A stretch of DNA of 6,589 nt, from the NCBI GenBank assembly GCA_964429075.1, contig CAYSBA010000072.1:1-6589 (forward strand). Reading direction: 5' to 3'. Below, one piece after another: positions 1 through 5,829 of the stretch; position 1 is the first letter of the stretch; each line of letters begins with the position of its first letter. The notes beneath the pieces were generated by a model. That model was not told the DNA's origin, searched no databases, and saw nothing but the letters and a program-made list of their open reading frames with translations. Source of the stretch: CAYSBA01 sp964429075 [NCBI: uncultured bacterium] (GTDB lineage: Bacteria > CAYSBA01). A program made the translations under genes and the position numbers.

Positions 1-780
1 CTTTTTTACTCTGTTTTTTTTTTTTCTATCAATATGCTTATCCTACCAATTATCTACATCTATTGTAACTATCTTGTAATATATTTGTTACTCTCTATCT
101 AAATAATTCCTTCCCACAAAGTCTTCTTTTAGAAGTATTATCAGAAAATCTCTTACACGCCACTTGCCATAAAAAAATACTCACCTCTTTTTCTATAAAC
201 GCCTTTTTGTAAACAAAAACCAGTATATCTCTATAAATTTGCCCCTTTTCTTTAAGAAAAACTCTCAAATCTACCAATCCCTCTTTTAATCTCCACAAAA
301 AACAGATAAAATTCTCATATACTTCGTTGCTATTACACTTTTTTAAAATCTAATCCACTAAAGAGGACATCTTTCTCAAAAATCTTCTTTATACTAAGTA
401 CAAAATTGCAAAAACCTTTTCCACGATTTCGTTACCAACTACCATCCCCTATTACAATCTTCGAAAATCACTTTTGCTCACTCTCTGACCCCTATGTCAA
501 TTTTACATAAAATCATGGGTAAGTGCCAGATTAGTTTCACTCTTTCAAATAACAAATCTATCTGGTTAAGCTCTCTATAAGTTTCCATCCCTTCCATTAC
601 CCTTTTTATTACTCTAAATGCTATATATCTATTACTGGGTATTCCTATCGCTTTCTTGTGACTATTTTTCTATGTGAATATATTATTTTGCTAAGCCTGC
701 TATATCCAAAGGATTTTGTCCTATCCCCCCTGTTTTTTTCTTACCCGTTTCCTGTGTCAGTAACCGTTTAGATAGTATAC
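1..780. other. Gene-free AT-rich leader region, pyrimidine-rich on the plus strand
   Basis: No reading frame here looks like a credible gene. The longest minus-strand frame (95-298, 67 codons) has no motif I recognise and no clear ribosome site. The plus strand is strongly pyrimidine-rich, so the minus strand is purine-rich, which is the skew the real genes of this window show on their coding strand. Other stretches on the minus strand stay open for about 30 to 65 codons in different frames before stops. This could be a decayed minus-strand gene or simply a skewed spacer. Small elements inside are a 12-base T run at 14-25 and a 15-base inverted repeat at 246-260 (TTTTCTT, one base, AAGAAAA). 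I see no tRNA, rRNA, riboswitch or CRISPR repeat. Confidence 0.6.
246..260. repeat. Short AT-rich inverted repeat
   Basis: TTTTCTT and AAGAAAA are perfect reverse complements around one T. The loop is too short for an RNA hairpin and the stem has one G-C pair, so it is not a convincing terminator. In such AT-rich DNA it may be chance. Confidence 0.3.
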
Positions 781-809
781 TTGACAAAAGTGAGGGTCGA
801 TGATATTTA
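781..809 (+). promoter_or_regulatory. Probable sigma70-type promoter of the operon
   Basis: A perfect -35 box TTGACA lies at 781-786, followed by a 17-base spacer and TATTTA at 804-809, a weak -10 box (3 of 6 consensus positions). Transcription would start near 815-817, inside the palindrome at 812-821 and just before the ATG at 830. An alternative -10 (TATACT, 776-781) exists but lacks a good -35. The consensus -35, the exact spacer and the position against the operator make this the best candidate. No transcript data support it here. Confidence 0.5.
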
Positions 810-811
810 AA

Positions 812-821
812 CGAACGTTCG
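812..821. promoter_or_regulatory. Putative TetR operator (CGAACGTTCG palindrome)
   Basis: CGAACGTTCG is a perfect 10-base palindrome right after the proposed -10 box, overlapping the predicted transcription start. TetR-family repressors bind palindromes at this place to control their own promoter, and the adjacent gene encodes a TetR protein. Its CGAACG core recurs in the palindrome at 4636-4649. Binding itself is inference. Confidence 0.5.
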
Positions 822-829
822 ATAATATT

Positions 830-1411
830 ATGGGTAAAAAACAGGAACAAAAATTTGACAATATCCTTGATGCTGTGGCCAAGGTTGTCTCAGAAAAGGG
901 ATATGGCGGTGCAGCAATGAGGATGGTTGCAAAGGAGGCCAACATCAGCCTTGCAGGGATGTATTACTATTTTAGTAGTAAAGATGAGATGCTCTTTAGG
1001 ATCCAGTATGAAACATTCAGGAGCATTGTTGATACCCTCAAGATAAAATTAAAACAGGCAAAGACAGATAAAGAAAAAATTAGAGCAATAGTAGAAAATC
1101 ATGTATCTCATTTTACAAAAGACATGAATAGGCTGAAAGTATGTGTGCATGAGCTGGAGAGTCTCAAAGGAGAATACTATCAACGAGTTCTTGATGTAAG
1201 AAGAGATTATTTTAAGCTTGTAAAAGATACTGTAGAGTCAATAACAAATAAGGATGGCTATATTGCATCACTACTGTTGTTCGGGATGATAAACTGGATA
1301 TATACCTGGTACAGGCCAAGAGGGAGAATAAAAAAGGAGGATTTGATAAATCAAACGGTAAATATTTTTTTAAATGGTATTAATGGGCAAAAGGAGGAAG
1401 ATCATGTTTGA
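830..1411 (+). CDS. TetR/AcrR-family transcriptional regulator, probable local repressor
   Basis: A 193-residue protein of typical TetR length. The N-terminal DNA-binding domain (about residues 8-55) contains the family signature: helix-turn-helix around residues 28-48 with VAKEANIS followed by LAGMYYYFSSKDEML, the classic recognition-helix end. The ligand-binding part ends with FGMINWIYTWYRPRGR (151-166). This motif is common in TetR regulators of fatty-acid, steroid and aromatic acyl-CoA catabolism, so an acyl-CoA ligand is plausible but not shown. The frame extends up to an ATG at 800 with a GAGGG site only 3 bases away. I prefer ATG 830 because the promoter and palindrome would otherwise lie inside the gene and because TetR proteins usually have about 10 residues before the first helix. 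The 830 start has no obvious ribosome site, which is the weak point. The stop overlaps the next gene by 8 bases, so regulator and reductase are probably co-transcribed and autoregulated. Confidence 0.88.
   Translation: MGKKQEQKFDNILDAVAKVVSEKGYGGAAMRMVAKEANISLAGMYYYFSSKDEMLFRIQYETFRSIVDTLKIKLKQAKTDKEKIRAIVENHVSHFTKDMNRLKVCVHELESLKGEYYQRVLDVRRDYFKLVKDTVESITNKDGYIASLLLFGMINWIYTWYRPRGRIKKEDLINQTVNIFLNGINGQKEEDHV
1391..1397 (+). promoter_or_regulatory. Ribosome binding site deciding the bzdN-like start
   Basis: AAGGAGG lies 6 bases before ATG 1404, inside the end of the regulator gene. It favours 1404 over the upstream in-frame ATG 1374, which would add ten basic residues unlike the family N-terminus. 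Confidence 0.8.
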
Positions 1412-2549
1412 AAGGTTTAAAGAGTGGTATTACAACAGGCATGAGTATGCAAAAAGGTGGAAAGAGGAAAAGGGAGGTAAGATAATAGGTACATTTTGCA
1501 CCTATGTCCCAGAAGAGATAATCTATGCTGCCGGGGCCCTTCCTGTAAGAGTACTCGGGAGTCATGAACCGCAGGATGTCTCTGAGAGGTACATCTTTTC
1601 TATGTTCTGTCCCTTCTGCCGTGATGTCCTTGCTCAGGGTCTTAAGGGTCGCTATTCCTATCTTGATGGTATAACAATTGCACAATCCTGTCTGCATCTC
1701 AGGCAGGCATATACTTCCTGGCAAAACCACGTCCCTGTGGATTTTGATTATTATATTTACATGCCGATGAAGGTTCAGACCCCACATGCAGTCCCTTATT
1801 ATGCATCAGAGATATCAAAGTATAAAGACTCCCTCGAGCAGTGGATGGGGAAAAGTATAACCGATAGTGATATTGAAGAAGCAATTGAGATAGTGAATGA
1901 AAACAGGAAACTCTTGCATAAACTTTATGAGTTTCGCAAGATGAATCCTCCACTGTTAACAGGCACAGAGTCGATGTTTGTAAGTGTAACCTCTCAATTT
2001 ATCGACAAAAGAGAACACTCAGAGGAATTAAAAAAGCTCCTTGAAAAATTGCCAGACAGAAAGCCACCTGTAGATGAAGAAAAAAAGAGGTTGATGATAA
2101 TTGGTAGCGAAAATGATGACATAGAACTTCTTGATATGATAGAATCTCTGAATGCAGTAATTGTTACAGACGATCATTGTACCGGGACACGCTATTTCTA
2201 CAATACGGTGGAAGATCATAAAGATGGACTTTTGCATGCAATATCTCAGAGGTACATAAAACGCCCACCATGTCCCAATAAGGATTGGGAAGTAAGGACT
2301 AGATTTCCCCACATACTCAAACTCTACGAGGACTTTGGTGCTGAGGGAGTGATACTATTACAACAAAAATTCTGTGATCCTCATGAACTCGACATACCAC
2401 CACTTACAGCCTTCTTAAAAGAGAGAGACATTCCGGTACTATTCCTCGAACTGGATGTTACAGTGCCAAAGGGGCAATTTAGAATAAGGGTAGAGGCCTT
2501 TTTGGAGATGATGAGTCAGGCTGATCTTTTTGATGAAGATCTTTTTTAA
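1404..2549 (+). CDS. bzdN: Class I aryl-CoA (benzoyl-CoA) reductase, BzdN/BcrC-like subunit
   Basis: A 381-residue protein of the HgdB/FldC/BcrC fold (2-hydroxyglutaryl-CoA dehydratase D-component family), about the usual length for BcrC/BzdN. The N-terminus carries the family hallmark [21 protein letters not shown] (residues 29-49, Cys32), followed by MFCPFCRD (Cys69, Cys72) and QSCLHLRQ (Cys96). The second half has DDHCTGTR (Cys259) and QKFCDPHE (Cys324). By position, Cys32, Cys69 and Cys324 are the best candidates for the three cysteines that hold a [4Fe-4S] cluster in this fold. That assignment is inference. With the BzdO-like partner it should form the cytoplasmic module that binds the aryl-CoA and transfers electrons to the ring. 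The start overlaps the regulator by 8 bases and the stop touches the next frame (TAATG). Two ATPase subunits downstream argue against a dehydratase. The substrate cannot be told from the sequence. Confidence 0.87.
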   Translation: MFERFKEWYYNRHEYAKRWKEEKGGKIIGTFCTYVPEEIIYAAGALPVRVLGSHEPQDVSERYIFSMFCPFCRDVLAQGLKGRYSYLDGITIAQSCLHLRQAYTSWQNHVPVDFDYYIYMPMKVQTPHAVPYYASEISKYKDSLEQWMGKSITDSDIEEAIEIVNENRKLLHKLYEFRKMNPPLLTGTESMFVSVTSQFIDKREHSEELKKLLEKLPDRKPPVDEEKKRLMIIGSENDDIELLDMIESLNAVIVTDDHCTGTRYFYNTVEDHKDGLLHAISQRYIKRPPCPNKDWEVRTRFPHILKLYEDFGAEGVILLQQKFCDPHELDIPPLTAFLKERDIPVLFLELDVTVPKGQFRIRVEAFLEMMSQADLFDEDLF

Positions 2550-2550
2550 T

Positions 2551-2556
2551 GGAGAG
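2551..2556 (+). promoter_or_regulatory. Ribosome binding site deciding the bzdO-like start
   Basis: GGAGAG follows the preceding stop codon and lies 4 bases (6 from GGAG) before ATG 2561. The in-frame ATG at 2549, which overlaps that stop as TAATG, has no ribosome site of its own, so 2561 is preferred. Coupled initiation at 2549 remains possible. Confidence 0.6.
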
Positions 2557-2560
2557 AGCT

Positions 2561-3859
2561 ATGGCTAAATATAAGACAGAACCCCTTAGATGTTGGAAAA
2601 AGGCAAAAGAGCTGAGACTGAAATACTATAAAGACTTTAAGGAGGCAAAAGAAAAAGGTGGTCTCAGGTGGACAGGCGGTGCATGGTCATTCGATGCACT
2701 TCCTGCTGGTCTTGGTGATGATGTCTATAATATCACCGGTGAACCATATGGTGCATCCATTGCCTTTGATAGAGAGTTTGCAAAGCGCTGTCAGGAAGCA
2801 ACAGAAGCTAAGGGATGGGCAAGAGATCTATGCTCCTACATGAGAAACTACTGGGGTTCCATGTATCTTAATGAATATGCCTTTGGTGGAGAATATCCCA
2901 CACCAGATTTTTGTTTTCAGGATCATATATGTTGCAGTCATGCAAAGTGGTATCAGCATGTTTCTGAATATAAAAATATCCCCTTTTTCTGTATCGATGT
3001 AAGTGTTGGACCCTACAAAAAACTTGATAAAGATAGGCTGAATTATGTTGTAAACCAGATGGAAGAAGCAATTGAGTGGATGGAAAAGATAACAGGCAGA
3101 AAATACGACGATGAAAAACTTATCCAAGCTGTATATAACGAATGCAGAAGTACATCTCTATGGGCAGAAATCTGTACACTTAATAAAGCTGTACCTGCAC
3201 CTCTAGATGAGAAGACGATGTATTCATTATATGTACTTGGAACTCTGAGGAAATCTTCAAAGGAGGTGGCAGACTTTTATGAAGAGTTAAGAGATGAGGT
3301 CAAATATCGTGTGGAAAATCAAATAGCTGCAATACCAAATGAGAAATGCAGGGTGATGTCTGACACCCAGCCACCATGGGCATTCTTGAAGATTTTTAGA
3401 TATCTGCAGGAGTATGGTGCAGTGTCGATAGGGTCACTCTATACCTTTGGTCTTATTGGTATCTGGGAAGAGAAGGAGGATGGCACCTGGGGTCCAAGGA
3501 CAACCCCTCAGGAGAAGGGTATAAAGATTGAGACAAGGAGACAGGCACTTGAAATCCTTGCAGACTGGAACCTGAGTAAACCTGAATGGCAGCATTTTTA
3601 CGATCCAGATATAAAATCAGAGATGATGAAACGGATTGTAAAAGAGTGGAAGGTTGATGGTGTTATGCTACATCTCAACAGGGGTTGTGAGGGTTTAACC
3701 TGTGGAATAATGGAAAACAGACTGAGCCTACTTGAGATGGGGGTGCCCGTTATGACCTTTGAAGGTAATATGGGTGATGAGAGGGAATTTGATGAGGCAA
3801 GGACCAGGAGCCGAATAGACTCCTTTATGGAGACCTTGGGGTTAAAAAGTGTAAGTTGA
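2561..3859 (+). CDS. bzdO: Class I aryl-CoA (benzoyl-CoA) reductase, BzdO/BcrB-like subunit
   Basis: A 432-residue protein, the larger HgdB-fold partner, of a length typical for BcrB/BzdO. Visible landmarks are [20 protein letters not shown] near residues 36-55, [11 protein letters not shown] (Cys91), [16 protein letters not shown] (Cys118, Cys124, Cys125), FFCIDV (Cys144), and the C-terminal [17 protein letters not shown] with Cys376 and Cys381. The family's core cysteines are expected at the CSYMRN site, the DHICCSH site and RGCEG. These would bind a [4Fe-4S] cluster and, with BzdN, build the site where benzoyl-CoA or a similar thioester is reduced. It is aromatic-rich and has no signal peptide or membrane helix, so it is cytoplasmic. 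The nearly fused spacing with the neighbours fits equal production of subunits. A start at 2549 would add four residues (MERA). Confidence 0.87.
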   Translation: MAKYKTEPLRCWKKAKELRLKYYKDFKEAKEKGGLRWTGGAWSFDALPAGLGDDVYNITGEPYGASIAFDREFAKRCQEATEAKGWARDLCSYMRNYWGSMYLNEYAFGGEYPTPDFCFQDHICCSHAKWYQHVSEYKNIPFFCIDVSVGPYKKLDKDRLNYVVNQMEEAIEWMEKITGRKYDDEKLIQAVYNECRSTSLWAEICTLNKAVPAPLDEKTMYSLYVLGTLRKSSKEVADFYEELRDEVKYRVENQIAAIPNEKCRVMSDTQPPWAFLKIFRYLQEYGAVSIGSLYTFGLIGIWEEKEDGTWGPRTTPQEKGIKIETRRQALEILADWNLSKPEWQHFYDPDIKSEMMKRIVKEWKVDGVMLHLNRGCEGLTCGIMENRLSLLEMGVPVMTFEGNMGDEREFDEARTRSRIDSFMETLGLKSVS

Positions 3860-3860
3860 T

Positions 3861-3865
3861 GGAGG
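3861..3865 (+). promoter_or_regulatory. Ribosome binding site deciding the bzdP-like start
   Basis: GGAGG lies 5 bases before ATG 3871. An in-frame ATG at 3859 overlaps the preceding stop (TGATG) but would put this GGAGG inside the gene, so 3871 is preferred. Confidence 0.7.
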
Positions 3866-3870
3866 TGACC

Positions 3871-4638
3871 ATGTCTTATATTGCAGGGCTCGATATAGGA
3901 GCAAAATTCATAAAAGCAGTACTTATGAAAGATAAAGAGGTGGTTGCAAGGTTTAAGTCAACCATCGGTTTTGATCAGAAGGCCTCTATAGAAGAGGCAC
4001 TTTCAAATCTTCTTTCAGAAGGTGGTGTTAGAAAAGAGGATGTGAGTAAAATCATTGCTACAGGTGCAGGCAGGAAGCTTGTCGAATTTGCTGACGACTC
4101 TATCACAGAGATTTCTGCTGCAGCAGCTGGAGCCCACTATTTGTTTGATTCTGCACGGACAGTTGTAGATGTGGGTGCTGAGGAGGGCAGGGCTATAAAG
4201 TGTGATGATAAAGGAAAGGTTGTTGATTTTGCAGTAAACGAAAAATGTGCTGCAGGTGCGGGTGCCTTTACAGAGTCTATGTCAAGGGCACTTGAACTGA
4301 GTCTTGATGAGTTTGCAAAGATATCACTTGAGAGTGACAGAGAGATTGCAATGAATGCACAATGTACTGTATTTGCTGAGTCTGAGGTAGTATCACTCCT
4401 TCATTCAAATGTCCCCAAAAAGGATATTGCAAGGGCAATTCATGATGCAATAGCAAGCAGGATAGGTGCAATGGTAAGGAGGGTTGGATTAAATCAGGAT
4501 GTTGTAGTTATTGGTGGACTTGCAAAGAATGTGGGTTTTATTGATTCCCTTAAGAGGAACCTCGGTTCAGAGATCCTTGTGCCAGAAGATCCCGAGTTTG
4601 GTAGTGCAATAGGTGCTGCCCTGTTGGGAAGCAATTGA
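3871..4638 (+). CDS. bzdP: Class I aryl-CoA reductase ATPase (activator) subunit, BzdP/BcrA-like
   Basis: A 255-residue member of the BcrA/BadF/HgdC ASKHA ATPase family. The phosphate-1 motif is AGLDIGAKFIKAVLM (residues 5-19), ATGAGRKLVEF follows at 63-73, the phosphate-2 region is VDVGAEEGRAIKC (99-111), and the adenosine region is VVVIGGLAKNVGF (211-223). Cys126 (NEKCAAGAGAF) and Cys165 (NAQCTVFAESE) match the two cysteines that each subunit gives to the [4Fe-4S] cluster shared across the dimer. It should hydrolyse ATP to push ferredoxin electrons to the very low potential needed by BzdN/BzdO. The size matches BzdP of Azoarcus rather than the longer Thauera BcrA. GAEEGR replaces the GGQD-type motif of its partner, so the two ATPases are not equivalent. 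Its pairing with the next gene is the strongest sign of a reductase rather than a dehydratase. Confidence 0.88.
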   Translation: MSYIAGLDIGAKFIKAVLMKDKEVVARFKSTIGFDQKASIEEALSNLLSEGGVRKEDVSKIIATGAGRKLVEFADDSITEISAAAAGAHYLFDSARTVVDVGAEEGRAIKCDDKGKVVDFAVNEKCAAGAGAFTESMSRALELSLDEFAKISLESDREIAMNAQCTVFAESEVVSLLHSNVPKKDIARAIHDAIASRIGAMVRRVGLNQDVVVIGGLAKNVGFIDSLKRNLGSEILVPEDPEFGSAIGAALLGSN

Positions 4639-4649
4639 TCGAACGATCA
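4636..4649. promoter_or_regulatory. Intergenic palindrome, possible second operator
   Basis: TGATCGAACGATCA has perfect 6-base arms around AA. It starts at the bzdP-like stop codon and ends just before the ribosome site of the bzdQ-like gene. It shares the CGAACG core with the palindrome at 812-821. It could be an internal operator, a small RNA stem affecting translation of the next gene, or chance. No promoter is evident beside it. Confidence 0.35.
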
Positions 4650-4650
4650 T

Positions 4651-4657
4651 AAGGAGG
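4651..4657 (+). promoter_or_regulatory. Ribosome binding site of the bzdQ-like gene
   Basis: AAGGAGG lies 5 bases before ATG 4663 and starts two bases after the palindrome at 4636-4649. A protein or stem on the palindrome could affect access to it. Confidence 0.75.
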
Positions 4658-4662
4658 AAAAG

Positions 4663-5544
4663 ATGGAAAAAGAAAAAGAGTTCTGGAGGTGGACAGAATA
4701 CTCTTGGAGGGATCCAGATCTCAACTGGAAAGAGGCTGAGGTCCTGACCCTTGGTATTGATGTGGGCTCAGTAAGCTCTCAGGCTGTTATACTCGCAGAT
4801 GGAAAGCTATTCGCTTACAGTACTGTCAGAACAGGTTCAAACAGCCCTGATAGTGCCAAAAAGGCATTTGATGCTGCTGCAGATGGTACCGGGCTAACAA
4901 TTGAAGATATGAAATATGTGGTCGGTACAGGCTACGGAAGGGTAAATGTCCCCTTTGCTCACAGGGCAATAACAGAGATAGCCTGTCATGCAAGGGGTGC
5001 TAACTACATGGCCGGCTCAACAGTAAGGACAATTCTTGATATGGGTGGTCAGGATTGTAAGGCAATACATTGCGATTCAAGAGGTAAGGTTACAAATTTT
5101 TTAATGAACGATAAATGTGCTGCGGGGACAGGCAGAGGTATGGAGGTGATCGCAGATCTCTTTCAGGTACCGATAGAGGAACTCGGTCCCCTTTCCCTTC
5201 AGGTAGATGAAGATCCTGACCCGGTAAGCAGTACCTGTGTGGTATTTGCAAAGTCTGAGGCCATGGCACTCCTCAGAGAGGGCTGGTCCAAGAATGAGGT
5301 ACTTGCTGCTTACTGTGCTGCAATGGTTCAGCGTATTGTAGCTCTACTTGAGAGGATAGGAATGGAGGAGGATTTTTTTATAACCGGCGGGATTGCAAAG
5401 AATGAAGGTATTGTAAAGAGGCTTGCAAAGGTCCTGGGTGTGGAACCTCTTAAGTCAAAGTATGATAGTCAGATAGCAGGAGCACTAGGCGCGGCCCTTT
5501 TTGCAAAGGCCCTGTATGAAAAAAAGGTTAAACAAGGTAAGTAG
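4663..5544 (+). CDS. bzdQ: Class I aryl-CoA reductase ATPase (activator) subunit, BzdQ/BcrD-like
   Basis: A 293-residue second ASKHA ATPase of the BcrA/BcrD/HgdC family. About 28 residues rich in Trp, Lys and Glu (FWRWTEYSWRDPDLNWKEAE) precede the fold. Then come the phosphate-1 motif LGIDVGSVSSQAVIL (30-44), VGTGYGRVNVPF (87-98), the phosphate-2 motif LDMGGQDCKAIHC (125-137) and the adenosine motif FITGGIAKNEGIV (239-251). Cys152 (NDKCAAGTGRGME) and Cys192 (SSTCVVFAKSE) are the expected ligands for the [4Fe-4S] cluster shared with the BzdP-like subunit. Here the ATPase motifs are the canonical forms. The heterodimer should accept an electron from the ferredoxin and couple ATP hydrolysis to its transfer to BzdN/BzdO. 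This gene follows the largest gap in the operon (24 bases), and its stop is 9 bases before the ferredoxin start. Confidence 0.88.
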   Translation: MEKEKEFWRWTEYSWRDPDLNWKEAEVLTLGIDVGSVSSQAVILADGKLFAYSTVRTGSNSPDSAKKAFDAAADGTGLTIEDMKYVVGTGYGRVNVPFAHRAITEIACHARGANYMAGSTVRTILDMGGQDCKAIHCDSRGKVTNFLMNDKCAAGTGRGMEVIADLFQVPIEELGPLSLQVDEDPDPVSSTCVVFAKSEAMALLREGWSKNEVLAAYCAAMVQRIVALLERIGMEEDFFITGGIAKNEGIVKRLAKVLGVEPLKSKYDSQIAGALGAALFAKALYEKKVKQGK

Positions 5545-5549
5545 GAGAG
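5544..5549 (+). promoter_or_regulatory. Ribosome binding site of the ferredoxin gene
   Basis: GGAGAG starts at the last base of the preceding TAG stop, with GGAG 6 bases before ATG 5554. The start is well supported and the two genes are closely coupled. Confidence 0.65.
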
Positions 5550-5553
5550 AAGC

Positions 5554-5829
5554 ATGATTGCAAACTATGGATACAAGGATGGTTCTGGAGAGTTTTTTAT
5601 TACAATAGATACAGACAAATGTATCGATTGTGGTGATAGAGGTTGTATTGATGCCTGTCCACAGCATGTATTTGCCATAATTGTGGATGATTATGATGAC
5701 GAGGTGTGTGAAGTTAAAGAGGAATTTCGAAACAGAATAAGATATGTGTGTGACCCCTGTAAGGGTAAGGGGGCTGAATTGCCCTGTCTTCTTGCATGTA
5801 AACCAGGTGCACTCAGTTTTTCATGGTAA
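5554..5829 (+). CDS. bzdM: 2[4Fe-4S] ferredoxin, BzdM-like, likely electron donor to the reductase
   Basis: A 91-residue soluble ferredoxin. The first cysteine set is Cys23, Cys26, Cys31 and Cys35 (C-x2-C-x4-C-x3-C-P). The second is Cys66, Cys69, Cys78 and Cys82 (C-x2-C-x8-C-x3-C-K-P). Both contain insertions compared with the clostridial C-x2-C-x2-C-x3-C-P pattern: two residues in the first and six in the second. The six-residue insertion resembles the Allochromatium-type ferredoxins, a group that includes the Thauera ferredoxin feeding benzoyl-CoA reductase and is known for very low potentials. Between the sets is an acidic stretch (VDDYDDEVCEVKEE, with extra Cys52) suited to docking. The place directly after the bzdQ-like gene is that of bzdM in Azoarcus. 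It should deliver single electrons to the BzdP/BzdQ ATPase. The potential cannot be predicted from sequence. Confidence 0.85.
   Translation: MIANYGYKDGSGEFFITIDTDKCIDCGDRGCIDACPQHVFAIIVDDYDDEVCEVKEEFRNRIRYVCDPCKGKGAELPCLLACKPGALSFSW

Noticed and set aside
14-25. T run as a rho-independent terminator of an upstream gene
   Set aside because: No GC-rich hairpin precedes it within the window, and the upstream sequence is not available.
95-298. Minus-strand frame of 67 codons as a small gene
   Set aside because: No recognised motif, no convincing ribosome site, located in low-complexity AT-rich DNA. Kept only as part of the possible decayed-gene observation.
1380-2312. Several minus-strand frames of 84-135 codons opposite the bzdN-like gene
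   Set aside because: They lie antisense to a gene with clear family motifs, lack ribosome sites and have unnatural composition; shadows of the coding strand.
2828-3127. Minus-strand frames opposite the bzdO-like gene
   Set aside because: Shadows of a well-supported gene on the plus strand, with no motif of their own.
3260-3281. AAGGAGGTGG followed by an ATG inside the bzdO-like gene as an internal start
   Set aside because: The ATG at 3279 is out of frame, 9-12 bases away, and leads to no supported protein; purine-rich coding DNA here often mimics ribosome sites.
1404-4638. 2-hydroxyacyl-CoA dehydratase with its activator as an alternative reading
   Set aside because: Dehydratases have one homodimeric activator. 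Here a second, different ATPase with its own two cluster cysteines and a ferredoxin follow in the same operon, which matches class I aryl-CoA reductases.
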